DNA of 64,000 bases from Corynebacterium vitaeruminis. GTDB taxonomy: Bacteria; Actinomycetota; Actinomycetes; Mycobacteriales; Mycobacteriaceae. Under the pieces are notes generated by a model. The model was not told where the DNA came from. It saw nothing but the letters and a program-made list of their open reading frames with translations, and did not search any database. The stretch spans positions 1 through 64,000 of the forward strand of contig NZ_JVVM01000016.1 in NCBI RefSeq assembly GCF_001054325.1. Direction: 5' to 3'. A program made the position numbers and the translations under genes. Positions 1 through 8,919 of this stretch are shown piece after piece. The stretch's first letter is position 1. Each line of letters opens with the position of its first letter.

Positions 1-2
1 GC

Positions 3-293
3 ATCAACGCCGGGCTCAAACGCATCGCCGACGCGCATCGCGGCAGATCCGGAGAACGTCAACGAAAAATGCTCGAGTGGTACCTCCACTCGAAAACGCA
101 ACTGCCTGACGACCCGCTCAAGATCGCCAGGCAGTGCAATTTTGGCCAAGATCAACTCGCCAAAGTCAACGATCTTGCCGAAGAAGACCACAATAAAGCC
201 GACCAGGAAATAGGACGACCAGCCTTCTACGACAACGCTATCCCAACCGAGTACGAACACAACATAGGAATCAGAAAAGGACCAATGCAATAA
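3..293 (+). pseudogene. IS1249-like transposase, C-terminal fragment
   Basis: The reading frame is open from the left edge of the window to a TAA at 291-293, so only about 96 C-terminal residues are visible. The residues INAGLKRIADAHRGRS followed by a basic stretch and a WYL motif look like the C-terminal tail of IS256/IS1249-class transposases known from corynebacteria. That assignment is from memory of the family, not a search. The catalytic DDE core would lie outside the window, so it cannot be told whether the element is intact or a remnant. About 140 bp downstream is a tRNA-Tyr gene, a common neighbourhood for mobile DNA. Confidence 0.5.
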
Positions 294-394
294 AAAAGGG
301 CCCACCCAGCGACACGCCGAGCGGACACACTTTTTGTCACTTAACCCCCCGAACCCCTAGCCCGAACCCTGCCCCACCAACAGCCCCTACAAAC

Positions 395-426
395 AAAAAA
401 TCACCGCGAGAAAATTCTCGCGGTGA
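395..426 (-). terminator. Rho-independent terminator of tRNA-Tyr
   Basis: A perfect 12 bp stem (401-412 with 415-426) has a 2-nt spacer. On the minus strand it is followed by a run of T at 395-400. It begins about 9 nt beyond the 3' end of tRNA-Tyr and so fits termination of that transcript. Confidence 0.85.
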
Positions 427-434
427 TTTCACTG

Positions 435-516
435 TGCCAGATGATGGATTCGAACCAACGAAGGCAATGCCGACGGATTTACAATCCGCTCCCTTTGGCC
501 GCTCGGGCAATCTGGC
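435..516 (-). tRNA. tRNA-Tyr (GUA)
   Basis: On the minus strand an 82-nt class II tRNA can be read. The 7 bp acceptor stem pairs GCCAGAT (516-510) with ATCTGGC (442-436), followed by an A discriminator. The anticodon loop contains TTGTAAA, giving anticodon GUA. The T-arm carries GGTTCGAATCC. The long variable arm fits tyrosine tRNA. No CCA is encoded: the sequence after the discriminator is CAG. A strong terminator follows directly. Confidence 0.95.
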
Positions 517-696
517 GTGCACTCTTAAACGGTGCGAATGGAATGCTACCCACTACTCTGTCATTTACACAAATCGGCAGGTCGAGAGGATATTTTCCTA
601 CTTGGATTCACCCCTCAGCAGAGCTCAACTCTCAGCAGAGCTCAATCCAGAGCAGTGCTCGCCCCTAGGCTCATCACGCCGATGGAGCTCAATCCG

Positions 697-1752
697 CTAC
701 CCCACGCGCTCCACGGTATAGCGGGCAACGTGGCGCAGGGCCTCCTTGGCCGCACAGTCGGGAAGATCGGCGATGACGCGATCGGACTCATCCAGCAGTT
801 CGTTGACCTTCTCCATCGCACGAGCCACACCGTTGGTCTGGGCCAAAAGCTCGAGGGCCTCGTCGACAAGCGCGTCGTCAGAAACAGGGCCAACGAGAAT
901 CTCGCGGAGGCGGCCAGCGGCGGGGGTGTCCTCCTGCAGCGCGTAGAGAACCGGCAGCGTGAAGACACCCTCGCGCAGGTCGGTGCCCGGGGTCTTGCCG
1001 GACTGATCGGTGTTGGAGGAGATATCGATGATGTCGTCGACAATCTGGAAAACGATGCCGATTAGTTCACCGTAGCGTCGCAGCGCGCTGGAAATCTCGG
1101 CGGACGCGCCAGCGTGATAGGCGCCGAGATAACCGGCCGATGCGATAAGCACGCCAGTCTTTTCGGCGATGACCTGCAGGTAGCGTTCGATGCGCTCTTC
1201 GATTGGCAGGTCCAGGTCGTTGAGGCACTCGCGCATCTGGCCTGTGACCAACACGCCGAAGGTCTCGGCAAAGTGGGCAACGGTCTCAGAGCCGAGCTCT
1301 GCCAGCAGGCGGGATGCGGTGGCGAATAGGTAGTCACCCGCCAGAATGGCGACGGTGTTGTCCCAGCGCGCGTTGGCGGAGGGCACACCGCGACGCTTGT
1401 CCGCTTCATCCATAACGTCGTCGTGGTAGAGCGTCGCCAGGTGCGTCAACTCCAGCACAGTCGCAGCAGTGATGACGTTATCGCTCTCGGGGTTCTCGCC
1501 GAACTGCGCGGACAGCATGGTGAACATCGGGCGGAAGCGCTTGCCTCCGGCTTGAGCTAAGTGGGAGACCCGCTCGACCAGGAAGTCCTCGCCGCGCCCC
1601 AGCTCGGTAATCAGGAGGTCTTCGCTCTTACGCATTCCCTCGGTGATTATTGCTTCCAGCGCTTCATCAACGAAGTGAGAACTAGTGGCGGTGTGCTCAC
1701 CAGTGCCCTGAGCACTTCCGGAACTGAGCCCGGAGTAGTCTCCAGTACGCAT
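697..1752 (-). CDS. Polyprenyl diphosphate synthase (menaquinone side chain)
   Basis: A 351-residue trans-isoprenyl diphosphate synthase. It condenses isopentenyl diphosphate units onto an allylic primer to make the long isoprenoid tail that MenA attaches to the naphthoquinone ring. The first aspartate-rich motif (DDVMD, near residue 116) and the second (DDIID, near residue 239) are both intact, as is the GGKRFRP substrate-binding motif near residue 70. It corresponds in position to mycobacterial grcC1 (Rv0562), next to menJ and menG. Chain length cannot be read reliably from sequence. It is divergent from menJ across a 118 bp gap. Confidence 0.88.
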   Translation of the reverse strand: MRTGDYSGLSSGSAQGTGEHTATSSHFVDEALEAIITEGMRKSEDLLITELGRGEDFLVERVSHLAQAGGKRFRPMFTMLSAQFGENPESDNVITAATVLELTHLATLYHDDVMDEADKRRGVPSANARWDNTVAILAGDYLFATASRLLAELGSETVAHFAETFGVLVTGQMRECLNDLDLPIEERIERYLQVIAEKTGVLIASAGYLGAYHAGASAEISSALRRYGELIGIVFQIVDDIIDISSNTDQSGKTPGTDLREGVFTLPVLYALQEDTPAAGRLREILVGPVSDDALVDEALELLAQTNGVARAMEKVNELLDESDRVIADLPDCAAKEALRHVARYTVERVG

Positions 1753-1870
1753 TCGAGACCTGCCTAACTGACGATAAAAGATAAGAAACTGCTAAATAAA
1801 CTACCTTACGAGCATAGTTGCTAGCAGACCAGTTCCCATATTCGTTTCAACGTCGTTATACGCTGGGGCA

Positions 1871-3223
1871 ATGACTTCAAGCCCGATTTCGCGAGTCTCC
1901 CCCACGTTCGACGGCACCACTGCTCTACCCAGCAGCACTGATGTGCTCATTGTCGGCGCCGGCCCCACCGGCTCCGCCGCCGCGATTCACGCCGCCCACG
2001 CCGGTTTTTCGGTCACTGTGGTCGACTCGCAGCGCTTCCCGCGCGACAAGACTTGTGGCGACGGGCTCACTCCCCGCGCCATCGCTGAGCTGCGTCGTCT
2101 AGGGCTTGACGACGACCTCCTGCGCCGCAACCGCAACCGAGGACTCAAGCTTCACGGCTTCGGCGGCTCCATCACCGCCCCCTGGCCCGATGATGCCTCC
2201 GGCACTTTTCCCGCTGTCGGGTCCGCTATGCCGCGAGTTGAGCTGGACACCTTCCTGCTCAACGCCGCCACCGACGCCGGTGCACAGGTCTTTGATGGTG
2301 TCGCGGCGCGAAAGGTGGTTCTCGGGGCGCTGAGCGATGGTGGCACGCGGGGTCATGGCGTGCGCGCGGTGGAGCTCTCCAACCGCGAGGGCAAGCCACA
2401 CACCATCTCGGCCCGCTGGTTGCTCGTGGCCGATGGGCTCCGAAGTACCGTCGGCAAGCAGCTGGGGCGTGCGTGGCATCGCGACAGCGTCTTTGGCGTG
2501 GCGGCGCGGTCGTATGTCAGCTTCGCCAGCGCGGATGTGGCGGACGATTGGATTCACTCGCATCTGGAGCTGCGCGACTCCGAGGGGCAGACGCACCCGG
2601 GCTATGGCTGGATCTTCCCGCTGGGTGAAGGCCGGGCGAATGTGGGGTGTGGGGCGCTGGCGACGTCGTCACGCCCGGCGCGCACGAACGTGAAGAAGTT
2701 GCTGCGCGAGTACCACGGGCAAGTGCGCGATCAGTGGCAGATGAGCGAACCGGAGCACGTAACGTCTGCGCTGTTGCCGATGGGTGGTGCCGTGTCGAAT
2801 GTGGCGGGGCCGAACTGGGCGTTGCTCGGTGATGCTGCGTGCCTGGTCAATCCGCTCAACGGTGAGGGGATTGACTACGGTATGGAGTCGGCGCGACTGG
2901 CAGTGGAGCTGATTAGCTCAGTTGGTGCGGGCCGCGATGGGCTGACGTATGTCTGGCCCGCCCTGCTTCGCGAGCACTACGGCACCGGCTTCTCACTGGC
3001 CCGTAAATTGGCGTTGGCGTTGACGTACCCGAGCTTCCTGCCGACCGTCGGCCCGCTGACCATCGGCGCCCCGTGGGGCAGCCAGCTCATGGGAGTCGCC
3101 GCACGTCTGATGGGCAATCTGGTCACGGAACACGACCGCGATGTGGTGGCTCGCCTATGGCGTGCTTCTGGGCAGGCGGCACTGGCGTCCGATAAGTGGT
3201 TTGGGCGCCAGCCTTGGCAGTAG
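1871..3223 (+). CDS. menJ: Menaquinone reductase MenJ (geranylgeranyl reductase family)
   Basis: A 450-residue FAD-dependent oxidoreductase of the geranylgeranyl reductase family. The N-terminal dinucleotide-binding motif VGAGPTGSAAA is at about residues 29-39, and the later GD motif (LLGDAACLVNPLNGEGI) near residue 317 binds flavin. MenJ in mycobacteria (Rv0561c) saturates one double bond of the menaquinone tail, and the location beside the polyprenyl synthase and menG supports the same role here. It is convergent with menG. A TATA-rich stretch at 1856-1861 lies only about 10 bp before the ATG, so the transcript may have a very short leader. Confidence 0.85.
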   Translation: MTSSPISRVSPTFDGTTALPSSTDVLIVGAGPTGSAAAIHAAHAGFSVTVVDSQRFPRDKTCGDGLTPRAIAELRRLGLDDDLLRRNRNRGLKLHGFGGSITAPWPDDASGTFPAVGSAMPRVELDTFLLNAATDAGAQVFDGVAARKVVLGALSDGGTRGHGVRAVELSNREGKPHTISARWLLVADGLRSTVGKQLGRAWHRDSVFGVAARSYVSFASADVADDWIHSHLELRDSEGQTHPGYGWIFPLGEGRANVGCGALATSSRPARTNVKKLLREYHGQVRDQWQMSEPEHVTSALLPMGGAVSNVAGPNWALLGDAACLVNPLNGEGIDYGMESARLAVELISSVGAGRDGLTYVWPALLREHYGTGFSLARKLALALTYPSFLPTVGPLTIGAPWGSQLMGVAARLMGNLVTEHDRDVVARLWRASGQAALASDKWFGRQPWQ

Positions 3224-3228
3224 GAATC

Positions 3229-3239
3229 GCTTTACGACG
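3229..3239 (+). repeat. Dispersed GCTTNACGACG motif (intergenic copy; family described here)
   Basis: This is one of 24 exact matches found by eye to the split 11-mer GCTTNACGACG. Plus-strand copies start at 2104, 3229, 6526, 10944, 15237, 16263, 22128, 24174, 38113, 45531, 49008, 51386, 54381 and 57639. Minus-strand copies (read CGTCGTNAAGC) start at 8507, 10563, 12985, 15877, 19291, 23270, 28968, 31955, 60131 and 60949. The fifth base is free: T 8, G 7, C 5, A 4. Copies in genes fall in several reading frames (encoding LDD, LHD, LYD, VVK, RRK, FTT or SLS), and three are intergenic, so codon use does not explain them. Function unknown. Confidence 0.75.
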
Positions 3240-3301
3240 GCCTCAGCGGTCGGCACTTTGGAGCGCAGTTGTATGCGGCTGCGCTGCTGCCAGCTAGCGA
3301 G

Positions 3302-3994
3302 CTACTGCGCCGACTTGGTTGCCGAATGCAGCGCTGCGATGCCGAAAGTGAGGTTCTGCCACCCGGCATCTTCCCAGCCCGAGGCATTGATATCGCGGGC
3401 GAGCTGCGGCTGATTTGGCCAGGCGCGAATCGACTCCGCCAAGTACACGTAGGCCTCCGGGTTCGACGAGACGACCTTGGCGATCTGCGGCAACGCCCGC
3501 ATCAGGTATTCCTTGTAGAAGGTGCTGAACACCGGCACCACGGGGGTGGAGAACTCACAGACTGTCAGCTGGCCACCGGGCTTGGTCACGCGAGCTAGTT
3601 CGGCAAGGCCCGCTTTGTAGTCCACAATGTTGCGCAGACCGAAGCTGATGGTCACCGCGTCGAAAGTGTTGTCCGGGAATGGCAGCTTCATACCATCACC
3701 GCAGACCTTGGGAACATCGCGGTGCGCACCGGCCTTGAGCATGCCGCGGGAGAAGTCACAGGCAACGACGTATGCGCCGGACTTCGCCAACTCCACTGAG
3801 GAAACAGCCGTACCGGCGGCCAGGTCGAGAACCTTCTGGCCAGGCTGCAGGTTCAGGCGCTTTGCCGTGCGGACGCGCCAGTAGTGGTCAATACCACCGG
3901 TGAGCACGGTATTGGTGATGTCGTAATTCTTCCCTACACCGTCGAACATCGAGGCGACTTCGCTGGGATTTTTCGTTAAATCAGCCCTAGACAC
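3302..3994 (-). CDS. menG: Demethylmenaquinone methyltransferase
   Basis: Class I SAM-dependent methyltransferase of the UbiE/MenG family, 230 residues, performing the last ring methylation of menaquinone synthesis. Visible marks are [13 protein letters not shown] near the N terminus, the SAM-binding LDLAAGTA motif, and the FGLRNIVDY segment typical of UbiE. The GTG at 3994 is chosen because it gives [10 protein letters not shown], the usual family N terminus; the longer ATG start at 4060 would add 22 basic residues overlapping mgtA. The stop of mgtA is 10 bp upstream, so the two are probably co-transcribed. Confidence 0.9.
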   Translation of the reverse strand: MSRADLTKNPSEVASMFDGVGKNYDITNTVLTGGIDHYWRVRTAKRLNLQPGQKVLDLAAGTAVSSVELAKSGAYVVACDFSRGMLKAGAHRDVPKVCGDGMKLPFPDNTFDAVTISFGLRNIVDYKAGLAELARVTKPGGQLTVCEFSTPVVPVFSTFYKEYLMRALPQIAKVVSSNPEAYVYLAESIRAWPNQPQLARDINASGWEDAGWQNLTFGIAALHSATKSAQ

Positions 3995-4004
3995 GCTGTC
4001 CAGA

Positions 4005-5213
4005 TTACGCGACCGACTTCTGACGCGTAGCAACGCCCGCGTGGGAGGCGTTCGTGGCATCCGCTGCGACCTTGCTGGAAGTCTCGGCCGCGGAGACTCC
4101 TGAGACCTCCTCGTAGTGGCGAACCAGGTCAGCGCACAGCGCTCCCCAGGTGCGCTCTGTCACGGTGTCGCGGCAGCGGTTGCGCAGCTGCTTGCGAGCC
4201 AGCTCATCATCGACGAGCAGCAGCTTATCAACAGCGGCCGACAGGTCGCGAGTGAAAGTCTTCGGCTCCAGCAGATGGCCGTTGACGTCGTTGGTAATCA
4301 AGTCCCGCGGACCGCCTGCGTTCGGAGCGATGGCCGGCACACCAGAGGCGTGGGCTTCCTGGACGGCTTGGCAAAAGGTTTCAAAGTCACCGGTGTGGAC
4401 GAACACATCCAGGCTGGCGAAAGCGGCTGCCAACTTATCACCAGTGAGTTGTCCGGTGAAGACGGCATTCGGCATCAGCTTCTTCAGCTTCGGCATCTCC
4501 GGGCCGTTACCGACAATGACCACCTGGATATCATCGCGTCCGTTCAGCGCCGCCAGACGCTCAACCGACTTCTCCGCCGCCAGCCTGCCGACATAACCAA
4601 CAATCGGTTTGCCCTCCGGACTCCACTGCTTCCTGAGCTCTTCACTGCGCTTTGTCGGAGTGAAGCGAACCGCATCAACACCGCGACCCCAGCGATAGAT
4701 GTCACGAATCTTGTGATCCTGCAGGTCCTCAATAGTCGGCGAGGACGGCGCCAGCGTTCGTGCGCAGGAGTTGTGAATCACGCGCGTCCACAACCATGCT
4801 GCCGTGGAGAGCCCCGCCAACTTGTAGTTCTTGGCAAAACCCGCCACATCGGTCTGATAGATAGCGACAGCCGGGATACCCAGTGCCTTGGCAGTCAGCG
4901 CGCCCGCACCACCGAGAACAAATGGTGAGGCCAGGTGCACAACATCCGGCTTAAACCGAGTCAGCGCCGAAGCCACCCTGCGGTTCGGCACACCAATCGG
5001 TAGCGAATCAATCAGTGGCACCATCACAGTGGGCACGCGCTCAATGCGGTAGTCGCAGTAGAACTCTGCCTCTTCCTGCCCGTCCCGAGCACCCGGCGCA
5101 ATCACCAGCGCCTCGTGCCCCTCACGGCGTAAATGTTCCAACACCCGCAACACGGAGTTTGTCACTCCATTGATATTGGGTAAGAAGCTTTCAGCAATGA
5201 TGGCAACGCGCAT
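4005..5213 (-). CDS. mgtA: GDP-mannose-dependent alpha-mannosyltransferase MgtA
   Basis: A 402-residue GT4-family retaining glycosyltransferase. The N terminus [21 protein letters not shown] and the C-terminal [20 protein letters not shown] with its E-x7-E-type nucleotide-sugar signature are typical. Its place between menG and the DUF3592/menD genes equals Rv0557 (MgtA) and Corynebacterium glutamicum NCgl0452, which mannosylate a glucuronosyl-diacylglycerol anchor for lipomannan. The C-terminal tail is Ala/Ser/Thr-rich and variable. A PimB-like specificity cannot be excluded from sequence alone. It lies 4 bp downstream of the DUF3592 gene. Confidence 0.8.
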   Translation of the reverse strand: MRVAIIAESFLPNINGVTNSVLRVLEHLRREGHEALVIAPGARDGQEEAEFYCDYRIERVPTVMVPLIDSLPIGVPNRRVASALTRFKPDVVHLASPFVLGGAGALTAKALGIPAVAIYQTDVAGFAKNYKLAGLSTAAWLWTRVIHNSCARTLAPSSPTIEDLQDHKIRDIYRWGRGVDAVRFTPTKRSEELRKQWSPEGKPIVGYVGRLAAEKSVERLAALNGRDDIQVVIVGNGPEMPKLKKLMPNAVFTGQLTGDKLAAAFASLDVFVHTGDFETFCQAVQEAHASGVPAIAPNAGGPRDLITNDVNGHLLEPKTFTRDLSAAVDKLLLVDDELARKQLRNRCRDTVTERTWGALCADLVRHYEEVSGVSAAETSSKVAADATNASHAGVATRQKSVA

Positions 5214-5217
5214 GGTG

Positions 5218-5709
5218 CTAGTTTTCCATCTCGTCGGAAAGCGAAAGTGACCCTCCGTTTACCTTTTGGGGATCTCTTTGTAAACGACGGGTAGCGCGCA
5301 TCGACAACCACCACAGCGGCGTGACAACAATGAACGCAACTACAGCGATACTGGTCGCCGGGAGAAGTGACAGCGTCCATGTGCGCCCGGCGACACGGAC
5401 GACGTTGGGATCAGTGCGGTCGTATTCGACGCGGACGCGCTGGCCTTCCTCAAGCCCGACGGGATATAGCAAGCCGGATGGCGGCGACTGAAAATCACCA
5501 TTCTCATCGACGAAATCAACCGTGGTGCGAAGAACCTCAACCGAGCGCACATCCGCTACGGACTGCCCCATATTCGACTCGATATTGCGGTCATTGATGA
5601 AGCAGCCAACCACAATAGCCAAGCACGACAACAGCAGGCAGATCATTACAAAGAGCAGTACCTGCCGAAGGAAGCGCGGCCAATTGGCCAGGGCAGTTTT
5701 CCACTGCAT
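5218..5709 (-). CDS. DUF3592 membrane protein
   Basis: A 163-residue protein with two membrane segments (about residues 14-38 and 113-137) flanking an extracytoplasmic stretch with the DUF3592 pattern, including YPVGLEEGQRVRVEYDRTDPNVVRV. The corresponding mycobacterial gene (Rv0556) also sits between menD and mgtA. No enzymatic motif is visible and the function is unknown. Tight spacing on both sides (64 bp to menD, 4 bp to mgtA) suggests a menD - DUF3592 - mgtA - menG transcript. Confidence 0.75.
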   Translation of the reverse strand: MQWKTALANWPRFLRQVLLFVMICLLLSCLAIVVGCFINDRNIESNMGQSVADVRSVEVLRTTVDFVDENGDFQSPPSGLLYPVGLEEGQRVRVEYDRTDPNVVRVAGRTWTLSLLPATSIAVVAFIVVTPLWWLSMRATRRLQRDPQKVNGGSLSLSDEMEN

Positions 5710-5755
5710 GGCGGTCGCGACCTCCTTATGCTGTCTCTGGTTGGATGTTGGTAGT

Positions 5756-5785
5756 CAGCTAGTGCTTGTCCAGCTAGTGCTTGTC
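5756..5785 (+). repeat. 15 bp tandem duplication across the menD stop
   Basis: CAGCTAGTGCTTGTC occurs twice head to tail (5756-5770 and 5771-5785). On the coding strand each copy contains the codons for Leu-Asp-Lys-His-stop. The second copy therefore lies just beyond the used TAG and repeats the protein end and its stop codon. Confidence 0.9.
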
Positions 5786-7690
5786 CAGCACTCCAATCTC
5801 CGCATTGTATGCCAGCTTGTGATGCAACTGCCTACGCGTCTCGCGCGTGGTCGCCACCTCGATGACGCGGATGCCATCGACATCGGTATCCGGGTGCAGT
5901 TGCGCGAGCAGGTCTGGGAGACGGTCAACACGCACGTGTTCGACCCCGTAGGCCTGGCAGATCCCCTCAAAGTCCACATCCTGCGGCGTGCCGAAGATGC
6001 GCTCGAAACTTCCTCGCAGAGCCGGGCTGCCCGCCTCCAGCGTCTCGAAGATACCGCCACCGGCATCGTTGGCCACCACGATGGTGAGGTTTTCCGGCCT
6101 CGGCTCCAGCGGCCCAATCGCCAACGCTGCGGAGTCGTGCTGGAAAGTCAGGTCCCCCATCAGCGCAATCGTGCGCGGTGGTCGGATTTCGTCGGCATAC
6201 TCGCGGTCGGATGCCAGCGCAATACCGATTGCTGTCGCCACCGTGCCGTCGATACCCGCAGCACCCCGTCCCGCATACGTGCTCACCCCAGGGAAAGGCA
6301 GGCCCGTGTACGACGCATCGCGCACCGGGTTCGACGCACCCAGCACCACATTGTCACCCGTGCGCAGGCTGTCCGTCAGCGCTGCCGCCACATGGAATCC
6401 GGTCAGCGGCTCCTCCGCCTCGATCGACTCGGCGAGCGTCTTCCGCACGGACTTCACCGCCAACTCACTGGCTGCCTCACAGATTTTCGTCCACTGCGGG
6501 TCCTGCTCCCCCACAGTCTGCACATGCTTTACGACGGCCCTTGCGTTCGCCGTCACATCCGGGAACTCCACCCCATAGCCGTGGTTTTCCGCATCCGAGA
6601 CGACCGTCAGCTCGATGTCCGGATTGGCCAGCAGCTTCGAGATACCTCGGTGCAGCGTCGGCCGCCCTACCAACACAATCTGCTCCGGCGGAATCTGCGC
6701 GAAAGTACCTGCCGCAAGCGGGTGAACTGGGTACGCCGGCGCATACGCATTCGGCTCCGCGATAGTTGGCAGATCCTCCAGCTCTGGCAGATGTGGGGCA
6801 TTCGAGCCCGCGATCACGAGTGTGCGGCGGCTGATGTCAATTGTGGCTGTGGTGGCCGCGGTGGCCGGGCTGGTTGCGGTGACCGAGTTGGTTGCAATGG
6901 CAGCCGCACCGACGTTGTTACTGGTAGTAGGCGCAATCGTGGTCCAGGGGCCGCCGTCGGCGCGGCCCTCGGGGATGTCGGCGACGGAGTCGTCGTCAGG
7001 CACAAGCGGTTCGACAAAACGAACATTGAGGTGGCCGGCGCCGGATGCCATGGCGGCGACGACGCGGTCGATGCGAGCACGAATCTGCGCGGCGGTGGCC
7101 TTCGTGACCGGGGCGGTGCCGTCGAGATCGAACTCGACTACGGAGGCATCGGCGAACAGGCGGTCCTGGACGATAGTCTGATTCGCACCGGTGCCGCGGT
7201 AGTGTGCGGGGCGGTCAGCGGTCAGTGCCAGCAGCGGAATACCCGACGCGGTGGCTTCCACCATGGCGGGCACGAGGTTCGCCACTGCTGTGCCGGACGT
7301 TGTAATTACCGGGGTCACCTTGCGGGTGCGCGATGCCAGGCCCAGGGCGAGGAAGGCGGCGGAGCGTTCATCGACACGCACATGGAGGCGCACCTTCGCC
7401 GCATCGGCGGCCTGAACCAGGGCGCGCGCCAGCGGGGCCGACCGGGAACCCGGGCACACCACGGCATCGACCATGCCAAGACGCAGCAGCTCATCGACGA
7501 TGAGACCCGCTACCACTGCGGATGGGGCTGCGGGAGTTGCAGGGGCCGCGGTGGATTGGGACGCCGGGGTTTTGGCTGCAGCGTCGGTTGCCGAGGCTGG
7601 GGTACCAGCATCGGTGGTGGCGGCATTGGTGATGTTGGCGCCCTGAGCGTGCGAAGTCTGGGAGGTGTCCTGGTTGTCGTTCACACTCAA
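5774..7690 (-). CDS. menD: SEPHCHC synthase MenD
   Basis: A 638-residue thiamine-diphosphate enzyme that joins 2-oxoglutarate-derived succinic semialdehyde to isochorismate, the first committed step of menaquinone synthesis. The N-terminal PYR domain shows VCPGSRSAPLA and VRVDERSAAFLALG (the activating glutamate); the C-terminal domain has the ThDP/Mg motif ALMGDLTFQHDSAAL and later VVANDAGGGIFE. It is longer than usual because of an Ala/Thr-rich N-terminal stretch of about 50 residues with no family counterpart. The start codon is TTG (7688-7690). A GTG shortly downstream (SVN) would change little; the true start could be nearer residue 55, just before the conserved core. Confidence 0.93.
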   Translation of the reverse strand: MSVNDNQDTSQTSHAQGANITNAATTDAGTPASATDAAAKTPASQSTAAPATPAAPSAVVAGLIVDELLRLGMVDAVVCPGSRSAPLARALVQAADAAKVRLHVRVDERSAAFLALGLASRTRKVTPVITTSGTAVANLVPAMVEATASGIPLLALTADRPAHYRGTGANQTIVQDRLFADASVVEFDLDGTAPVTKATAAQIRARIDRVVAAMASGAGHLNVRFVEPLVPDDDSVADIPEGRADGGPWTTIAPTTSNNVGAAAIATNSVTATSPATAATTATIDISRRTLVIAGSNAPHLPELEDLPTIAEPNAYAPAYPVHPLAAGTFAQIPPEQIVLVGRPTLHRGISKLLANPDIELTVVSDAENHGYGVEFPDVTANARAVVKHVQTVGEQDPQWTKICEAASELAVKSVRKTLAESIEAEEPLTGFHVAAALTDSLRTGDNVVLGASNPVRDASYTGLPFPGVSTYAGRGAAGIDGTVATAIGIALASDREYADEIRPPRTIALMGDLTFQHDSAALAIGPLEPRPENLTIVVANDAGGGIFETLEAGSPALRGSFERIFGTPQDVDFEGICQAYGVEHVRVDRLPDLLAQLHPDTDVDGIRVIEVATTRETRRQLHHKLAYNAEIGVLDKH

Positions 7691-7726
7691 TAGGCTACTT
7701 GTCTGGTCAGATATCGGACTTGTTGG

Positions 7727-7801
7727 GAGTTACTGACCCCGTTTATGACAGTTTGGAGCCGTTTTTCGAACTCAAAGTGTCATAAACGGGGTCAGTAACT
7801 C
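7727..7801. repeat. Perfect 24 bp inverted repeat, copy A
   Basis: Arms 7727-7750 and 7778-7801 are perfectly complementary over 24 bp and separated by a 27-nt loop. The inner end of the arm reads GTTTATGACA. It lies between the menC stop and the menD start, both on the minus strand. There is no T-run after either arm, so it is not a standard terminator. Its geometry is nearly the same as copy D at 62767-62839 (23-27-23). Confidence 0.9.
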
Positions 7802-7868
7802 TGGGTGTTCCGAGGGTTGATGCAGGTGGCGAGCAGCTACAGGTGGGATTAGACCGCCAAGTGCGCCA

Positions 7869-8885
7869 CTACAGGTAGGCATACGCCGCGCGGAGGCGGT
7901 CGAACCACCAATCGCGGCGGGATCCCGACGCAGCGAGCTCAGCCAGGCGGGAAAGGTCGGGCGCGGGGTTGGTGACGGGCAAACGGCCATCGATGAGCGG
8001 CCGGGGCTCGATGACGTCCTCAATAAACAGCGACGACGTGGCCAAACCCGCTGCGTTTGGCACCGGTTGCAGCTCGGTCACAGGCAGGGCCGCCGCCGTG
8101 AACAAACCGGCGGCCATGCCAACACCTGTATCCAAGGCGCTGGCGACGGTCACCTTCATCTCCAGCTCCTCGGCCAACCGAAGCAAACGGCGTGGCCCGC
8201 CGAGCGGCGCGACCTTCATTACGCCCACGTCAGCCGCCTGTTCGCGCGCAACCAAATACGGATCCTCAGCTTTGCGGATCGACTCATCGGCAGCAATCGG
8301 GCAAAACTCCCCCACTGCGTCGCGGACCGCGCGGAGCTCGGCGACAGTCGCAACAGGCTGCTCCATGTACTCCAGCGGACCCAACTCATGAGCGGCGCGG
8401 ATGGCCTGCTCCACCGACCAGCCACGATTCGCATCCACCCGCACCACAGGTTCATAGCCATAGGCTTCAGCCACCGCGGTACGGACGGCCGCTACGCGCT
8501 CGATGTCGTCGTTAAGCGATTGGCCACTCTCTGCGACCTTGACCTTGAACGTGCGGCACCCGGGGTAGCGCCCCACGACCTCCGGCACCTGCTCGGGCGC
8601 GACGGCGGGGATGGTGGCGTTGACCTCGACAAACTCGCGCTTCGGGGTGGGTAGGCCGACGTAGGCGCATTCGATAGCCGAACGCAACCATGCGGAAGCC
8701 TCCCGAGCCTCGTACTCCAGGAAGGGAGCGAACTCGCCCCAGGTAACGGGGCCGTCGATGAGAAGTGCTTCGCGGGTGGTGACGCCACGGAACTTCACAG
8801 CCATGGGCAGAGCCACGACGTGGGCGCGGTCGAGGATGTCGTCGATCGATGGAAGCGGGACGTTAGGCGCAGCGGACACAGACAT
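7869..8885 (-). CDS. menC: o-Succinylbenzoate synthase
   Basis: A 338-residue enolase-superfamily enzyme that dehydrates SHCHC to o-succinylbenzoate. The catalytic KVKV lysines, the metal ligands Asp (VRVDANRG), Glu (YMEQPV) and Asp (IAADES), and the second catalytic lysine in GVMKVAPLGG are all present. The ATG at 8885 gives MSVSAAPNVP, a normal family start; upstream in-frame ATGs would run into menB. It is divergent from menB with only a few dozen bases between the starts. A long perfect inverted repeat follows the stop before menD. Confidence 0.9.
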   Translation of the reverse strand: MSVSAAPNVPLPSIDDILDRAHVVALPMAVKFRGVTTREALLIDGPVTWGEFAPFLEYEAREASAWLRSAIECAYVGLPTPKREFVEVNATIPAVAPEQVPEVVGRYPGCRTFKVKVAESGQSLNDDIERVAAVRTAVAEAYGYEPVVRVDANRGWSVEQAIRAAHELGPLEYMEQPVATVAELRAVRDAVGEFCPIAADESIRKAEDPYLVAREQAADVGVMKVAPLGGPRRLLRLAEELEMKVTVASALDTGVGMAAGLFTAAALPVTELQPVPNAAGLATSSLFIEDVIEPRPLIDGRLPVTNPAPDLSRLAELAASGSRRDWWFDRLRAAYAYL

Positions 8886-8919
8886 ACCCCTCATGCTAGA
8901 GACCTTTATGCTGGAAGCC

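Noticed and set aside
5522-7693. 723-codon open frame on the plus strand
   Set aside because: It lies antisense to menD. Its translation is rich in Arg, His, Gln and Gly with no motif, as expected from the opposite strand of a GC-rich gene.
8893-8919. Upstream ATG starts for menB at 8893 and 8908
   Set aside because: They add residues not seen in typical corynebacterial MenB, and 8893 leaves only 7 bp to the menC start. Kept as alternatives only.
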